From positions 108,308,181 through 108,372,180 of the forward strand of contig NC_085047.1 of assembly GCF_963662255.1 (NCBI RefSeq): a DNA stretch of 64,000 nt. Direction: 5' to 3'. Positions 50,501 through 63,030 of this stretch are shown in pieces; within the stretch, counting starts at the first letter, position 1; every line of letters starts with the position of its first letter. This stretch comes from Cinclus cinclus (taxonomy: Eukaryota > Chordata > Aves > Passeriformes > Cinclidae). The position numbers and the translations under genes were made by a program. The notes under the pieces were generated by a model. That model was not told the DNA's origin and made no database searches. It saw nothing but the letters and a program-made list of their open reading frames with translations.

Positions 50501-53500
50501 GATTAGTACATGTTTTTGCATGGGAAGATACCCTTTATTTCACTTACAAATTCTGTTTGTAGGCAAGAATGAAAAAAGCACTGAGGACAGAAATACTGGT
50601 GATAGTCAACAATTGCTTTCCATGACAATTTACTCGGTGAAAAACATTTCCTAGGAAGCTGTTGCATAATTAGATTGAATTACAAAAATAGGAAGATATT
50701 TTAATGCATATGCCATAAGGGAATGGATAATGGAGTGAATGATATCATACAACAAAGTTTTGGCTATAATCTTGTCTTTGCTAGATTTTTATGTTGACAC
50801 ATTTTAAAAAGGACTACAACCTGGAGCTTTTCTCTATGAAAATAAAGCTTTCTAAAAATATTAAGTGACTTACTCCTTGTTTTCAGAAGATAGGATTGAA
50901 AATCTTAGGATCTGTCATGAAATTAAAATGCCTAAAATATATTTGAAAACTTAACATATTGCCCAGAAATATAAGCAGTCTGTAAGAGTGCTTTAAACAG
51001 TTAGAATGTCTTACATTATTATAAATAGTTCTCTCTAAAACTATTCAGAAATTCTATAATTCCAGGGTAGGGCAGATAAAACACATTTTTTTGGAAAATA
51101 TATGTTGGCTAAGCAGAGAAGGATCAGCTAAATAAAAAAAAATCAGAAAAATCTTCAGGAGGATTAACCACCCGCATCAAAAAAGAAAAAAACAAATCCA
51201 TATGCGCTGCTAATCCCTGGATTCTCATCTATGAGCTCTTTGTAAAATATATGAAATTATAATGGCAGCATCAGAATCCATCAGTGCTGAATATAACCAG
51301 GCATAGTGTACACAAGGCAGATGCTGGACTGACCCTTGCTCAGTGAAATCTGTCTGATGGTTTAGTTGCTCTTCCCTACTCATTTGGAATGTTCATGATG
51401 GAGAAAGATGGGAGTGATGCACCTTTAAATTTCAGGAAAAGACCTACTAACACACCTCCTTGGGAGGACACCAGATCTAGTCTGAGAAAATGTCATGGCA
51501 GCATTAGTTTAGAGCGTGTCTCAGACTCCTGCAAAGAGTGAAGATAAAAAGTAGAATTTAAGAAAAGTGGGGTTGTAACATTGCTTTCCAGATAGTTATG
51601 GCTTGCTGTTTCAGGCAGGGTTCAGGAAGAGAGAATGGGAGATCATGTTATCCTATGGATTTCCTTCTCAAACTGAAATCAACAATACGCAGATGAACAG
51701 GGTTAGTGAAAGGAGGAAGGGAGAGTAAGGAAACAAAAGTAAAAAAGTCTCAAAATCGCAACTGATGAAAAAACAACACATACTCCCAAAGCACTGCTGC
51801 TCCATGCCACTTCAGGTATTAATGGTGAGAAAACGGTGTTGGAGAATAACAGGCAGGCTATGAAAAGGGAGAGAGAATGTCAAGAAAGCAATCCAAAGAC
51901 TAAAAAGTCACCAGAAAGTATCATAAAGGATAAGGAGAGGAAAAGGGTGGACGAGGTTGGCCTCTTGAGTTTGATGTATCTCTGAGTGAATAGCACTGTG
52001 TGCGCTTGGATTAGAGTACATAGCAGGCCTTGGGGCATTTCTAGGCTATCAATAGTTTGCCACAGCAATTAAACGTGGCATTCAAGAATAATCCTTGAGG
52101 CAAAAGCATCACTATATGCCAGTTACATTATCATGGGTCAGCGAGCAACAGACAACTGCCTACCAGTTTTCTATCCTTAACATGAAGGAAGCATTTAATT
52201 CTCTGACATCTCTATTATTTGCCTTAGGTACAATAAACATCTCTTGTAATTGCCATTTATTAATCTTTGCCTCTATAAGCATACACAACATAATCAAGGT
52301 CCATAAATAAACGTAGTGTGCCATACCTTCTTCTTTGCCTGAGAAATTATCTTTCTCCAGAAGACATGGAAAACCTGCACTCAAAAAAATGGCAAGCATA
52401 GACTATTTACCTCTCTTGTGATTTGCAACACCATGATGGGAAAACCAGCAACATACAGGTTCATTTTTTATTTAAGTGATAAAAAAGAGGCAGTGGGAGA
52501 ATGACTGTGAGCCCTATGGAGCAGCCAATTGTTGCATGGAATTATGGAAATAATTTTAAGGGGAAGCTGAAAGCAACAAAGAAGCTGTTTGAAGACAAGC
52601 ACAGCTATAGAATATGGCTTTTGTTTTCTAGATACAGTTTTATTTCGCTGCTCCATTTATGCTCTCAGCAGATGGTGTTTTCTTCTCAAAGCTCCTGAGA
52701 GCCAAAAGTAAAAATAATATGGTACAGGAGTAGTCACTCCAGGGAATTTTTAGAAGGTTGTCTTTTTCTCTCACCTGTATATGTCCTCATTTGTCTGAAT
52801 TCATTGTGAGCTTTCAGCTCTTACCAGCACATTCCCATAATTACCCTAATGTTCATATGGTCACTTTCTGACATGTTCACTGCCAGGTCTGGAGTGGGTT
52901 TTCAGAAGTTTGGGAAGAAACCTGACTTGAAACCTTAGAGAGTAATTTAAATTCTGCTACCTTCCTTACTTTTCCACTTTCCCACTGCAAAGCAACAGTT
53001 CATTCCCATTTTTCCTTTCCATTTTGATGTAAAACTTATCTATAAAATGTTCTATTGCCTACATATCTTGCAAATAGATAGATGAGAGTGTGAATTATAT
53101 GAGTACCACTAACAGGTGGAAGCTGAAACAAAAACAAAATATAGAAAGGATAGAGGAAGTAAAACAAACATGGTACAAGTACAGTTTATTTTATTTCGTT
53201 ACAACAGAAGAACCTATGTCTTCCCCCTCTATTTTAGCATTGTCTATATTAAAATATTGCCTACACTATGAATTAACACAGAATGGAATGGTTATCCATT
53301 AAACATTAATTGAAAAAATTCTATTGTATTATGTTTGTATCACTGCACCAGCACTGTCCTAGCGAAGACTATATAATTTTCTAATAAGAACAACTTTCTG
53401 AATTTGGAAAATAGATAGCTCAGCAGAAAAAGACTTGCCAGTGGAAGTCAGAGAAATAGTTCACAGGTCAGCAACATAAGAGCATGAAGGGGGTTTTTGA

Positions 53501-56500
53501 AGGCAATATTCCCAGCCAGAAGCATCCAAATAGCTGTCAGTCTCAGGTTTCTGCTTCATTTTTTTTCAGTCTATTCCTGAACAGGCACTGAAGTATTTAG
53601 TAGCATAGGAAAGAGCTCTTTTAACAGTCACAGAAATGTGATCCTTGATAGAACACAATACTCTGCTCATTGCAGAAGTGGGGTACAGCATTCTTTTCAG
53701 AGCTTGTTGTATAATTTTTCATTGTCTTTTACAAGGAAAGCATCATGTTCTTATTGACAATATAGAAGCGACCATGAGCAAAGCTATTTCAAGTGGGGCT
53801 TTGTTAAGCCTCTAAAATGTTCTCTTTGAATACCCTGCCCTTCATGGTACTGCAGTTATTATGGGGAGAACACACATCTCTCTTTTGCAGCAGCTCTGGA
53901 GGTCTCTGAAATCTCTGTGTGCTTGGGGCTGCCTGTTCAACAGCTAGGTTAGTAAAAAATGTGCTCATTCCGTCAGTATATGAGAATGTTATGTCTGTGA
54001 TTCCCATTGATTTGGCAGACCTTTTCACTGTGTTTTTGTCTCGAGATTAATCTACATCACATGAGGTCTGAGACAACTTGGAGCTAGAGGGAGTGGTCAG
54101 AACTGTACTTTGAAGCCAGGGCCCTTTTTTATCCCTTTTCTTCTTAAGCTGATGAGTCCCTTAAAAAATTAAGTTAAATTTTCACCACAGTGCTGTTTCC
54201 AAAGTTTTCAGAAGTTTCAAAAAGGACAAGCCTTTGAGGATATAAAAACACATTCTTTAACCTGAAGTTTCTGTTAATGATGGAACATAATTAATTCTCT
54301 GTTTATCATACATATATAGACACATGCATGGGTTTGATAAATAAAAACTACTGCTAGATGTTTAGAAAATACACAGGTGATATTCTCAGTGAAATACATA
54401 ATGGAACATGAGCTAAATTCTGTCTCCAGGTGATAGGCTTTGAGAGAGCTGGGCTGTCACTGAGGATGATGGATTCTGGGATACTTCCAGGAGATGCTAG
54501 GATAGATGAGGGCTGCTCTACCTTCTAACTATAATTTGTTTATTCCTTTAAATTAAGTGGTTCTATGGAACACAGCTTACCTTTCCAACACCACAGAACA
54601 ATAAATATTTGAAGGCAATAATGCTAGAAATAATTTGGATTTTTACACTGAATTTGCTGTTTTCATATTTTAAAAAGAATTTTTCTTTCTCACGCCTTTC
54701 TGCTTTTTGACCATGCCAACATAAACTTGTTTCAGTAATATTACAAAAAGCAGAAAAAAGAGATAATAGACAAACATCCAAAACATTAATCAATAAACTT
54801 CCTAGCTCACTAAAACTTAAGGCATATTCATTACTTCCATCATGTGGAACAATTACTTGTTTTTTTAAAGGATACCAGATATTATGATAATTTTCACACA
54901 TCTCCACTTGCCCAATACTCCCCTTGAAAAGTTAAGTCTTTTGAGCCTGAAAGAGCTCAGGATCTAAGCGAGAGAAAAAAATCCTCACATATAATACTTC
55001 CAGACTTTTATGTTCTACTCTCTGCTAAGGTCTTAAGAAGATTTATATAAAGCCTACAAGTTGTTCCCAGTTCAGGTCCTTGGCAGCATGCTTTAATTTT
55101 AAATCTGTTCGTTATTTTTTTTTGGTTTATCAGTAGGGCTGGGAGGTGGGAAATGGTGACACACTTCCAAAACTCCTGCTTCTGCCCTTCCCTGTCAGAA
55201 TTATATGTAGCTCTGCAGTCTTCCTGAGAGTCATCTGCTTCATTACTTGACAAACCTTATCCTTGCATTCTCTCTGGTTAATTCCTTGTCTTTCTTCTTT
55301 CATGTATCCCTAATGCTCTTAGGAACCCTTTTCAACCTTACAAATCTCACTAAGAGGCAGAAGTAGCCCCTAGTGAGGACTCTGTTTTCATACTCATCCT
55401 TACTGCCAAGGGTGCCAAACTCTGGAGCTAATATTGAACTGACAGGGCTATTAAGAGGCTTTGAGTGGAATTTTCATTTGCAATTTTTTTTTTTTTAAAT
55501 ACTTTAATAAAAATATGAGAACAATTTAAAACAATAGTAGAACAATTTTAAAAAGTGGAGAAACAGACAGAAAAGGGTAATGTTTTGCTCCACTGCTTTT
55601 CACTTTTCAATGCCTCTGGCATAGAGGATTTCAATAATTTATTCCAAATTGATTCATATTGGAAAGATTATTGCTTATTTGGGGGTTGTTGTTTCTTTGA
55701 TGTGTCTTGGGCTTTTTTTTCATATTTAATTTTTTTCACCTGCTCATCTTTTATGTCCTTCTAACCTTATAAACTGCCAACACATCAAACTTCCAGCTGG
55801 CCATCATGTGCATCTAATGGAAGACTTAAGGTGACCTCACATGGAAAGGTGCAATGCACATGAGTCTTCCTGTTGATACAGCACGGTATTCTAGGTTTTG
55901 GGCACTAACACCATCATCTCTGGAAGGAAGAGACACTTTCTGAATGCAAAAAGCACTTCAACATGTTGATGTTAAAGTGGGTGCTTTTAGCACATCAGGG
56001 GGTGATTTTCTCTCTAATTTTACAGGTTATATCTTTTCCACATCTCTTGGAACAAAAAAAGAATTCTGTGTTGACACTATTTCTCAGTGGGACTTTCATG
56101 CAATGCAGATTTGAAAAATAAGCACTTTTAAAATTGTTTTCCTTCCTTCCCCTAATTGCTATTTTAATCCTGGACCTTTTTTCTGACTCATTTTCCAGTA
56201 TGGCCCAAGAGAGATTGGCAATGCCTCAGCCAGGGATGCAAGACTTTTCATATTGACTTGGTTTGATAGAGAATGTTTCCAAATGCTTTCACAAAGGCTG
56301 GAAACTGAACTTGTCCTGTAGCCAGGACAGATAATTGAAAACTGTATGAAAATATATTGTTTAGATATATAAGTCATTAACCAATAACTACTTTTACAGA
56401 GATGGTCTATCATGCCAGGAGCCAAAAGCTTTTTGTTCTACTGGTCAATCACAGTGTGATCTTGTGGGTTTTAGCATTCAGCCTCATCAGTCAATAAACC

Positions 56501-57173
56501 GAGATGCAAAGATAATGCTTTCATTTTTAAGCTAATTATTGCCATAAAAAACCCAAGCACTTTCAGAAGATCCAGCAAAACCTCATTTACAGTCAAAAAC
56601 CAAAATATTCAATATTCTAGATTGAGATAGGTGTCCTGAATTTGTGATGTATTGCTCCAGCATCATGATTTAACCTATTGTATCCAGAGTTGGAGTTTGA
56701 TGCAGAAATTTTCCTTTTCCCCTTTATATATAGTCTCTTGCAGTCTGTCAGACTCTTCCCTTACAGCCCCTTTTTCACACATAATCCTCAGGTTAGTGCT
56801 GTTTTTTTTCTTGCAGAACATCATGCAGTTCAGTAGCTTGTCATTTCTCAAAAAATAATTGTTCAATTGCCTGTAAACTGAGAGGGATTTTCTACCTGTC
56901 AACATACCAGACTTACTGAGATAGTGTGTTGACACTGTGCTTTTGAAGTATTGCATGCTCCCAGCTTTTTTGGCATTTGCTTTTTCTCACCAGGCTGACT
57001 TTGTACTTGTTTGCATCTGATTCTCCCTAGAATCTCTTTTCATAGAAAAGTGATATCTTACACAGCATTTTCATGTCTAAAGAGGTCATGAAGCTGAGAT
57101 AAGGGCAGATGTGACAGCCACCATATTGCCAGATATTGGGAACAGAGCCAGGGGACTGGCAGACTAAAAAGCA
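47551..57173. other. Unique AT-rich non-coding sequence
   Basis: No gene or further interspersed repeat is recognised in this 9.6-kb stretch. 47671-47718 is an A-rich (AAAAC)-like run. 49050-49130 is pyrimidine- and C-rich. All open frames (up to about 120 codons at 48806-49168) lack recognisable domains and fit chance in AT-rich DNA. Confidence 0.6.
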
Positions 57174-57222
57174 ACATTTTCTACATTTATTTCTACATTT
57201 ATTTCTACATTTTCTACATTTA
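57174..57222 (+). repeat. 12-bp minisatellite (CTACATTTATTT units)
   Basis: Two perfect 'ctacatttattt' units are followed by shortened units 'ctacatttt' and 'ctacattta', and preceded by a partial copy. The frame across it gives a repeated Phe-Leu-His peptide on one strand and a Lys-Cys-Arg-Asn peptide on the other; both are repeat translations. Confidence 0.9.
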
Positions 57223-57345
57223 CTAAAGTGCAAAGCTGCATATGCAGGACTGTTGCAGAATTTTATCCCTGATGAAATGGGCACAGAAATACATAACACT
57301 GTCATTTTAAAAGATGAAAAATCTCACCCCATATGTTTATTCTAA

Positions 57346-57530
57346 TCATAGGATCACAGAATGGTTTGGGTTGGAAGTGACCTTAAAGATCATCTCATTC
57401 CAACTCCTCATCATGGACCAGGACACTTTCCACCTCACCAGGTTGCTCAGAGCAGCATCCAACCTGATCTTAAACACACCCATGGATGGGCATCCACATC
57501 TTCTCTGGGCAACCTGTTCCATAATTTACT
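57346..57530 (-). mobile_element. CR1 LINE 3' end, antisense
   Basis: It opens with the inverted tail 'aggatcacagaatgg', then 'tttgggttggaagtgacctt', 'agatcatctcattccaac', 'caccaggttgctcagagc' and 'ctgggcaacctgttcca'. This is the last ~185 bases of a minus-strand CR1 copy, 5'-truncated. The forward frames here (57314-57549) are translations of the antisense strand and not genes. Confidence 0.94.
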
Positions 57531-57924
57531 GCTAGCTCAGGATTCTTAATGAGGGTGCCAAAAGTTATTATGCAGCCTGTTGGGCTGCATGAGCAGACTA
57601 CAAGAAACAAAGATTTTCACCTCCAAATGCTCAGCAATTTAGAAAACCTTCATATTTCTTGTTTAGTAAAATAAATGCATATCTGGGCATATACATCTAT
57701 TTTTCCCTTTCCACATAAAAAATAAATTGGCCAATTTATTTCAAGGAACACTACTATGTTTCTTTCTCCTGCTGCAAGAAACTTGCTTCTCTCTTCCACA
57801 ATACTGCTTTCCTGGGGTTTTATGATGTGCATTTTTTTAAAAGAGTCTTATGATTTTCCTGTACCATCTTATGTTCCTCATCATTCTCCTTAAGGCCAGC
57901 AGATTGTACACCAGCAGCCTTATT

Positions 57925-57940
57925 AATATATATATATATA
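57925..57940. repeat. (TA)n microsatellite
   Basis: Eight TA dinucleotides in a row. Confidence 0.9.
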
Positions 57941-59140
57941 AAAACAATATTAGAGAGAACTTTTCTCTGGTCATTTGAACACAAACATTAATGCCCAGAT
58001 ACAGCTGGCTGCCTGAAAGCCATATGATAAAATCTATATCACTGAAAACAAAAAAAAAAACTTTCTAAAGTAACAGCAGAATATTTTCAATGAAATATGC
58101 TTTTAGTAGCTTGGGAACTTCAAAATGAAACAACAAAAACCAAAAACAGTTCTATTGATTTTTGAAAGTTTGCCAGACCAAAACTTTGTATCAGCAGATG
58201 CTCAATGCATACTAGCACAGAACTGTCAAAGCCGTAGGATGTTTGTAGACACAGCTAGGTAGGTGATTGTTTTATTTGCATTTATCTGATTTGTTCAGAA
58301 AAATGAAAGGTACTGCATCAACTCCAAGCCTGACTGAGCAGAAATATGTATATATAGGATAAATACCCCCCACACATTTTGTGGGATATAAGCAGCTTTG
58401 TTGTAGATAGAGGGAAATTAAGTTAATTAGATGAGTTGAGACACAGTGGTTTACAAGTTTCACATACAAGATTCTTTTACATACTAAAAAGGAAATAGAC
58501 CATGCTTTGTCATATACTGTGCCCTATTAGGTGCGTGGCTATATGTATAACACTAAATTATTTTCTATGCTAAAGAAACTTTCAATTTGATTCTACTTTA
58601 AATGCACCAACACAGAGCTCACAAACCCAAGTATCCAACCTCTGGCATACAGGAGTGGAGATCCACACACATGATGGAAGCATGGAAGAGATGAATTACA
58701 GAAACTGGCTACTGCAGTCTCTGAAGTTTCTACTTGGTCAGCATCAATGTAGCAGATGATCCATAGCAACCAGTCTTTCATCGACAGCAACATCCTTCAC
58801 CTTTTCCTGAAGAAAAAGAACTGTATCTGCTTAGCATTACAAAATCCATGGAAAAAGTCTGTTTGCACCCCTTTTTATGAGGCAGATGTTAGATGCCCCA
58901 TCTGCCACATGCACTGTCCATGTTAGATATCCTGGAGAAAACTATGTTTTCCCTGATGTTTTGTACTGCAGCAAGGTGGTAGTGGATGGAAAAATTAAAA
59001 TAATAACTAAATTATATGAAACCTTTAAGTGCCTTCTTTGGTGTGGAAAGGATTTTGGGATCTGCTATCAGAAGATAAAAAAATATTTTCATTTGGATAG
59101 GTACATTCTTGTCAAATTTGAACTTCTAATGGGGATTATT

Positions 59141-59158
59141 GGGGGGGGGGGGGGGGGG
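59141..59158 (+). repeat. G18 homopolymer
   Basis: Eighteen consecutive G, followed by 'aggggtgg' and another six-G run at about 59171, so the stretch to about 59176 is a strong G-quadruplex candidate. Assembly or base-calling length errors are likely in such runs. Confidence 0.95.
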
Positions 59159-60663
59159 AGGGTGGAAAATGGGGGGAAAACATAAGTCTCCATATAGGGC
59201 TAACAAGAATCTTCTTTCCACATACTCCAGAAAGAGAATTTGACTTCCTCAATAGGCAGTGGCAGCAGCTCCCTCAAACATAGCTGAGAAATAAGGGTGA
59301 AGAAGAGAGTTGCTCTGCCTCTGCAGCAGCAATCAGAGCTGGTTTTTCACCAACTGAAGAACTCAGGGAAGCACAGAACAGCATTACCCAGATGTCCTCT
59401 GATTGGGGAGCTATAAATCTGTCACAGCAGGACACCTCCTTAAACTCCCTGTGGTATGGAGACACTCCCCTCCCATTCCTACTCCCTGGGTCTTACAAAT
59501 AAAAGTAAGAATCCAGTCCTCATAACAATTCATCCTCAGCTGCTGGGTTTCTTTCTAAGTGCTTCCATGTTCTTTTTAGTGTTAGGAATGGTAGCCAGTC
59601 CTTAGTACCACTTTACAGACACAAGGGTTTTCCATCTTCCTTCAACTGTCTGTAGGCAATCAGTGCTGTATCACCAGAGTTATATTCAAAGTCTACTCTG
59701 AGCAAATTTCATAGTAAGGAATTTCATCTATCTGTACCTTAGTATAGTCTTGGTACAGATAATCTATGAAGTGCTGTCAACTAAACATCTGTCTTTTCCT
59801 GGAGAGGACAGGGAATATCTATTTTGAACTGTGAGCATTTCTGCAGCCCATGAACACTTTGCCATTTTGTCTTCATCCTGATGCAGTGCTGAGTGAGCAC
59901 TGGTGATGAGTGCATTGCCCTCCATCATGTTTTGGGAGAGGATCATCACTCAGGTGCACTCACTAATGTGTCTCTGGAGTTGATGATAAGCCTTGTGTGG
60001 TCAGACTTAATGAGTCAATTAGAGTATTTGAACAGGCATCACAGTCCTGAGATGCAGGGACTTGGCCCTGTCTCGTTACAAGTTGGTTGAAAATAGCCAC
60101 TAATGCGAAGTAATTAATTTTCTGACTCATGTAGGTAGACTACCAGACAGCTTTCTCCCATTTGCTTCTGAAATGGCTTGACTGAAAGGGAGAAATGCCA
60201 CTCAATAAAGTGGTGAACTGTTGTTTATTGCTAGCAGTTTCTACAGAAATGTTACCTCCTTCCTCTGGTTTTCTTCATTGCTTTGGTTAAAGGAGGGTGT
60301 TCCAAAGGTCTGGCACAGCAAGCATTTGTCACGCAGACAGACCTCATAACTCAGTCCAAAGTGTTGGAGGCAATCAAACTGTGGTTAGATTACAGAATTC
60401 TGAGATGAGATGGTAGCAGGTAAAGAAACAGGAAGAGCCTTTGTGCAGGTTCCACAGAGATGTTCACCTTCAGCCACATGCCTGGACAGTCCAGGGTTAG
60501 ATGCAAGAGCAAAGGGCCACTCCTGGTGAGGGTCCAGGTTTGAGTACATGGGATGAGCAGGGTGGGGGAAACATCAGAGACCAATTACCAGGGGACATGG
60601 GGGTGGTACAAAGGTGGGGTTAGGGCATGGGAGCCAGCAGGGACACAGGGTGGGAGTGACCGA

Positions 60664-60690
60664 GGGACAGGGACAGGGACAGGGAAGGGA
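60664..60690 (+). repeat. Short (GGGACA)n array
   Basis: About four copies of 'gggaca', the last interrupted by 'gggaag', inside a G-rich block. Confidence 0.85.
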
Positions 60691-61548
60691 CATGGGGCCA
60701 ACCCAGGGAACAGAAAGGGGTGCATGGGCATGACAGAGCAGGGGCTGCTGTGAGAGAAACCTCCTGTGTCTCCCTAACTAGGGAATACCTTTCAGGGTTC
60801 CCACACAGCAGAACAAGTCTTTGACTTGCTCTGGCTTCTTCAGCTCTTGTGCTCATTTCTAACGTTAACTACTCAAATTCATGTCTTTATTTTTTAAAGG
60901 AAGTCTTATTAACTGAAAAAGTAAATCCCAGTCCACATTCAAATCATGAACTACCGGTAGTGATTTACCACTTTATGTAACCTTTTCCTTTTAAAATAGA
61001 ATTCTCTCTTTCATCTTTGGATGCAAAAATTGAAGTTAAAGTACTACCTGAACAAATTTTAGAGTTTTAGTGACACCTCAAATCATGATGTATGAAATAT
61101 TTCTTGGCAAACTGAATTAGTCTTTCATCAAAAGAAAATCCTGTCTACATAGCTGCACTTAAAGCATAGGATTGGTCCCACACTTGTTGTCAGCAGAGCA
61201 ATGCAGTCTTTTTAAACCAGCTGCCATTGTTACAAAGTCCTGCAGCTGACAGGCTAGCAGACAAAAACACAAACCTTAATAACTGACTGAATTTGTTGGT
61301 CACAGTTTTCAGTCATATCTACCTAAATAACTTAACAGTTAAGTGCCCTCTTCATTGTCACTTTGATTACATTTAGATCAACAGAAACCTCTATTTAAAT
61401 GGACTTCTTGAGGCTATTCTTTGTGTTTGGAATTTAAAGGGATTTCTCAGGAGCCTGTCAAAAACCACCAGAGCAGGGCTTTGACTTCAAAATGAGACAT
61501 CAACAAGCCAGTAAATAGGACTAGAAACAGCAGTGACAGAGACACAGG

Positions 61549-63030
61549 AATCACAGAACCACAGAATAACCTGAGTTGGAAGGGACCTCTAAGGATCATT
61601 GAGCCCAGGTCATGTCCCTGCACAGGGCAGCCCAAGGGTCACCCCATGTGCCTGAGAGCATTGTCCAAATGCTCTTTGAAATGTGTCAGGCTGTTGCTGT
61701 GATCACTGCCCTGTGGAGCTGTGCCAGTGCCCAGCCACCCTCTGGGGCAAGAAACTTCTCCTGATACCCAACCTAAACCTCCCCTGACACAGCTCCAGGC
61801 CATTCCCTCGGTCCTGTCGCTGTCACCCCAGAGCAGAGATCAGTGCCTGCCCTTTGTCTGCCCCTCACGAGGAAGTTGTGACTGCACAGAGCTCTCCCCT
61901 CAGTCTCCTCCAGGCTGAACAAACCCAGTGCCCTCAGCCCCTCCTCACACGGCTTCACCATCTCTGTGCCCTCCAGACCCTCCACCATCCTCACCGCCCT
62001 CCTCTGGGTGCTCTTTCCCAGCTTTAATGTCTTTTTTGTATCGTGGCACCCCAAAGTGCCCCCATCACTGGAGGTGAGGCTGCCCCAGCCCAGAGCAGAG
62101 CAGGACAATCCCCTCCCGTGCCCCTCTGGCCGTGCTGTCCCTGATGCCCCAGGACACGCTTGGCCCTCCTGGCTGCCAGGGCACTGCTGGCTCAGATTCA
62201 ACTTTCCATCCACCAGGACCCCCGGGTGCCTTTACCTGGTGCTGCTTTCAGCCTTTCCTTCCCCAGTCTGTGCGTACATCCAGGGTTGCCCCATCCCAGA
62301 TGCAGAATCCAGCACTTCCCCTTGTTGAATTTCACATGGTTGTGACTGCCCAGGCCTCTCGTTTGTCGAGGTCTCTCTGCGGGGCCTGCCTGCCTTCAGG
62401 GAGTCAGCAGCTCCTCCCAGTTCTGTATCACCTGCAGACCTGCTCAGGATCCCTTCCAGTCCTGTGTTCAAGTCCTTTATGCAGATGTTGAAGAGCACAG
62501 GGCAGAGGATGGAGCCCTGCAGAACCCCACTAGTGACAGGTCACAGCTCTGGTGTCACCCCGTTCACTGTAACCCTTTGTGCCCCGTCTGTGAGACAGCT
62601 GCTCACCCATCAGTGATGGTGTGAGTGTGTTTTTTTCAGCTGGGGGCTGGACATTTTGTCCAGGATACTGAGAGGGACACTATTATAAGCTTTACTGAAA
62701 TCCAAAAATATTGCATCAGTTGGGTCCCCTTGATCAGTTAGGTGGGTTGCCTTGTCATAAAAGGAAATCAGGTTTGAAAAGCAGGACTTTCCCCTCATGA
62801 AGTTGTGCTGACTGTGATGAATGACTACATTGTCTTTCCTGTTCTCTTTCATACCTCCCAGAACAATCTTCTCCATAACTTTACCAGGCGCTGAAGTGAG
62901 ACTGACATACCTGTAGTTTCCAGGGTCCTCCTTCCTGCCCTTCTTGAAAAATCACAAAAACATTCATCAGTGTCCAGTCAGCTGCGACCTCTGTAGATTC
63001 CCAAGACCTCTCAAAGATTGAGAGAGGTTT
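61549..63030 (-). mobile_element. CR1 LINE, partial ORF2 and 3' UTR, antisense
   Basis: This is the longest CR1 copy here, about 1.5 kb. It starts at the inverted tail 'aatcacagaaccacagaat' (61549). On the minus strand it shows, 5' to 3', a 'EDPGNYR'-like and 'VSLTSAPGKVMEKIVLGG' block (about 62870-62940), RT motif A as 'FLDFSKAY' (62685-62708), a motif B-like 'SGVLQGSIL' (about 62510-62540), motif C as 'SAGDTELGG' (from 62438) where FADDTKLGG is usual, and then the C-terminal 'LRALGLFSLEE'. Several frameshifts break it into three frames. The expected catalytic Asp pair in motif C is reduced to Gly-Asp. ORF1, the endonuclease domain and the first part of RT are missing. It is a dead copy; the plus-strand frames over it are shadows. 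Confidence 0.96.

Larger units (their letters stand above)
57531..61548. other. Unique AT-rich non-coding sequence with a GC-rich block
   Basis: No gene is recognised. 57925-57940 is a (TA)n microsatellite. 60400-60760 is unusually G-rich for the window, with (GGGACA)n at 60664-60690 and repeated 'ggggacatggggg'-type wording; it might be a decayed LTR or a minisatellite, and I cannot tell which. Remaining frames are short and unremarkable. Confidence 0.55.

Noticed and set aside
62610..62876. Apparent reverse-transcriptase gene
   Set aside because: The similarity is real but belongs to a truncated, frameshifted CR1 copy, so it is annotated as a mobile element and not as a gene.
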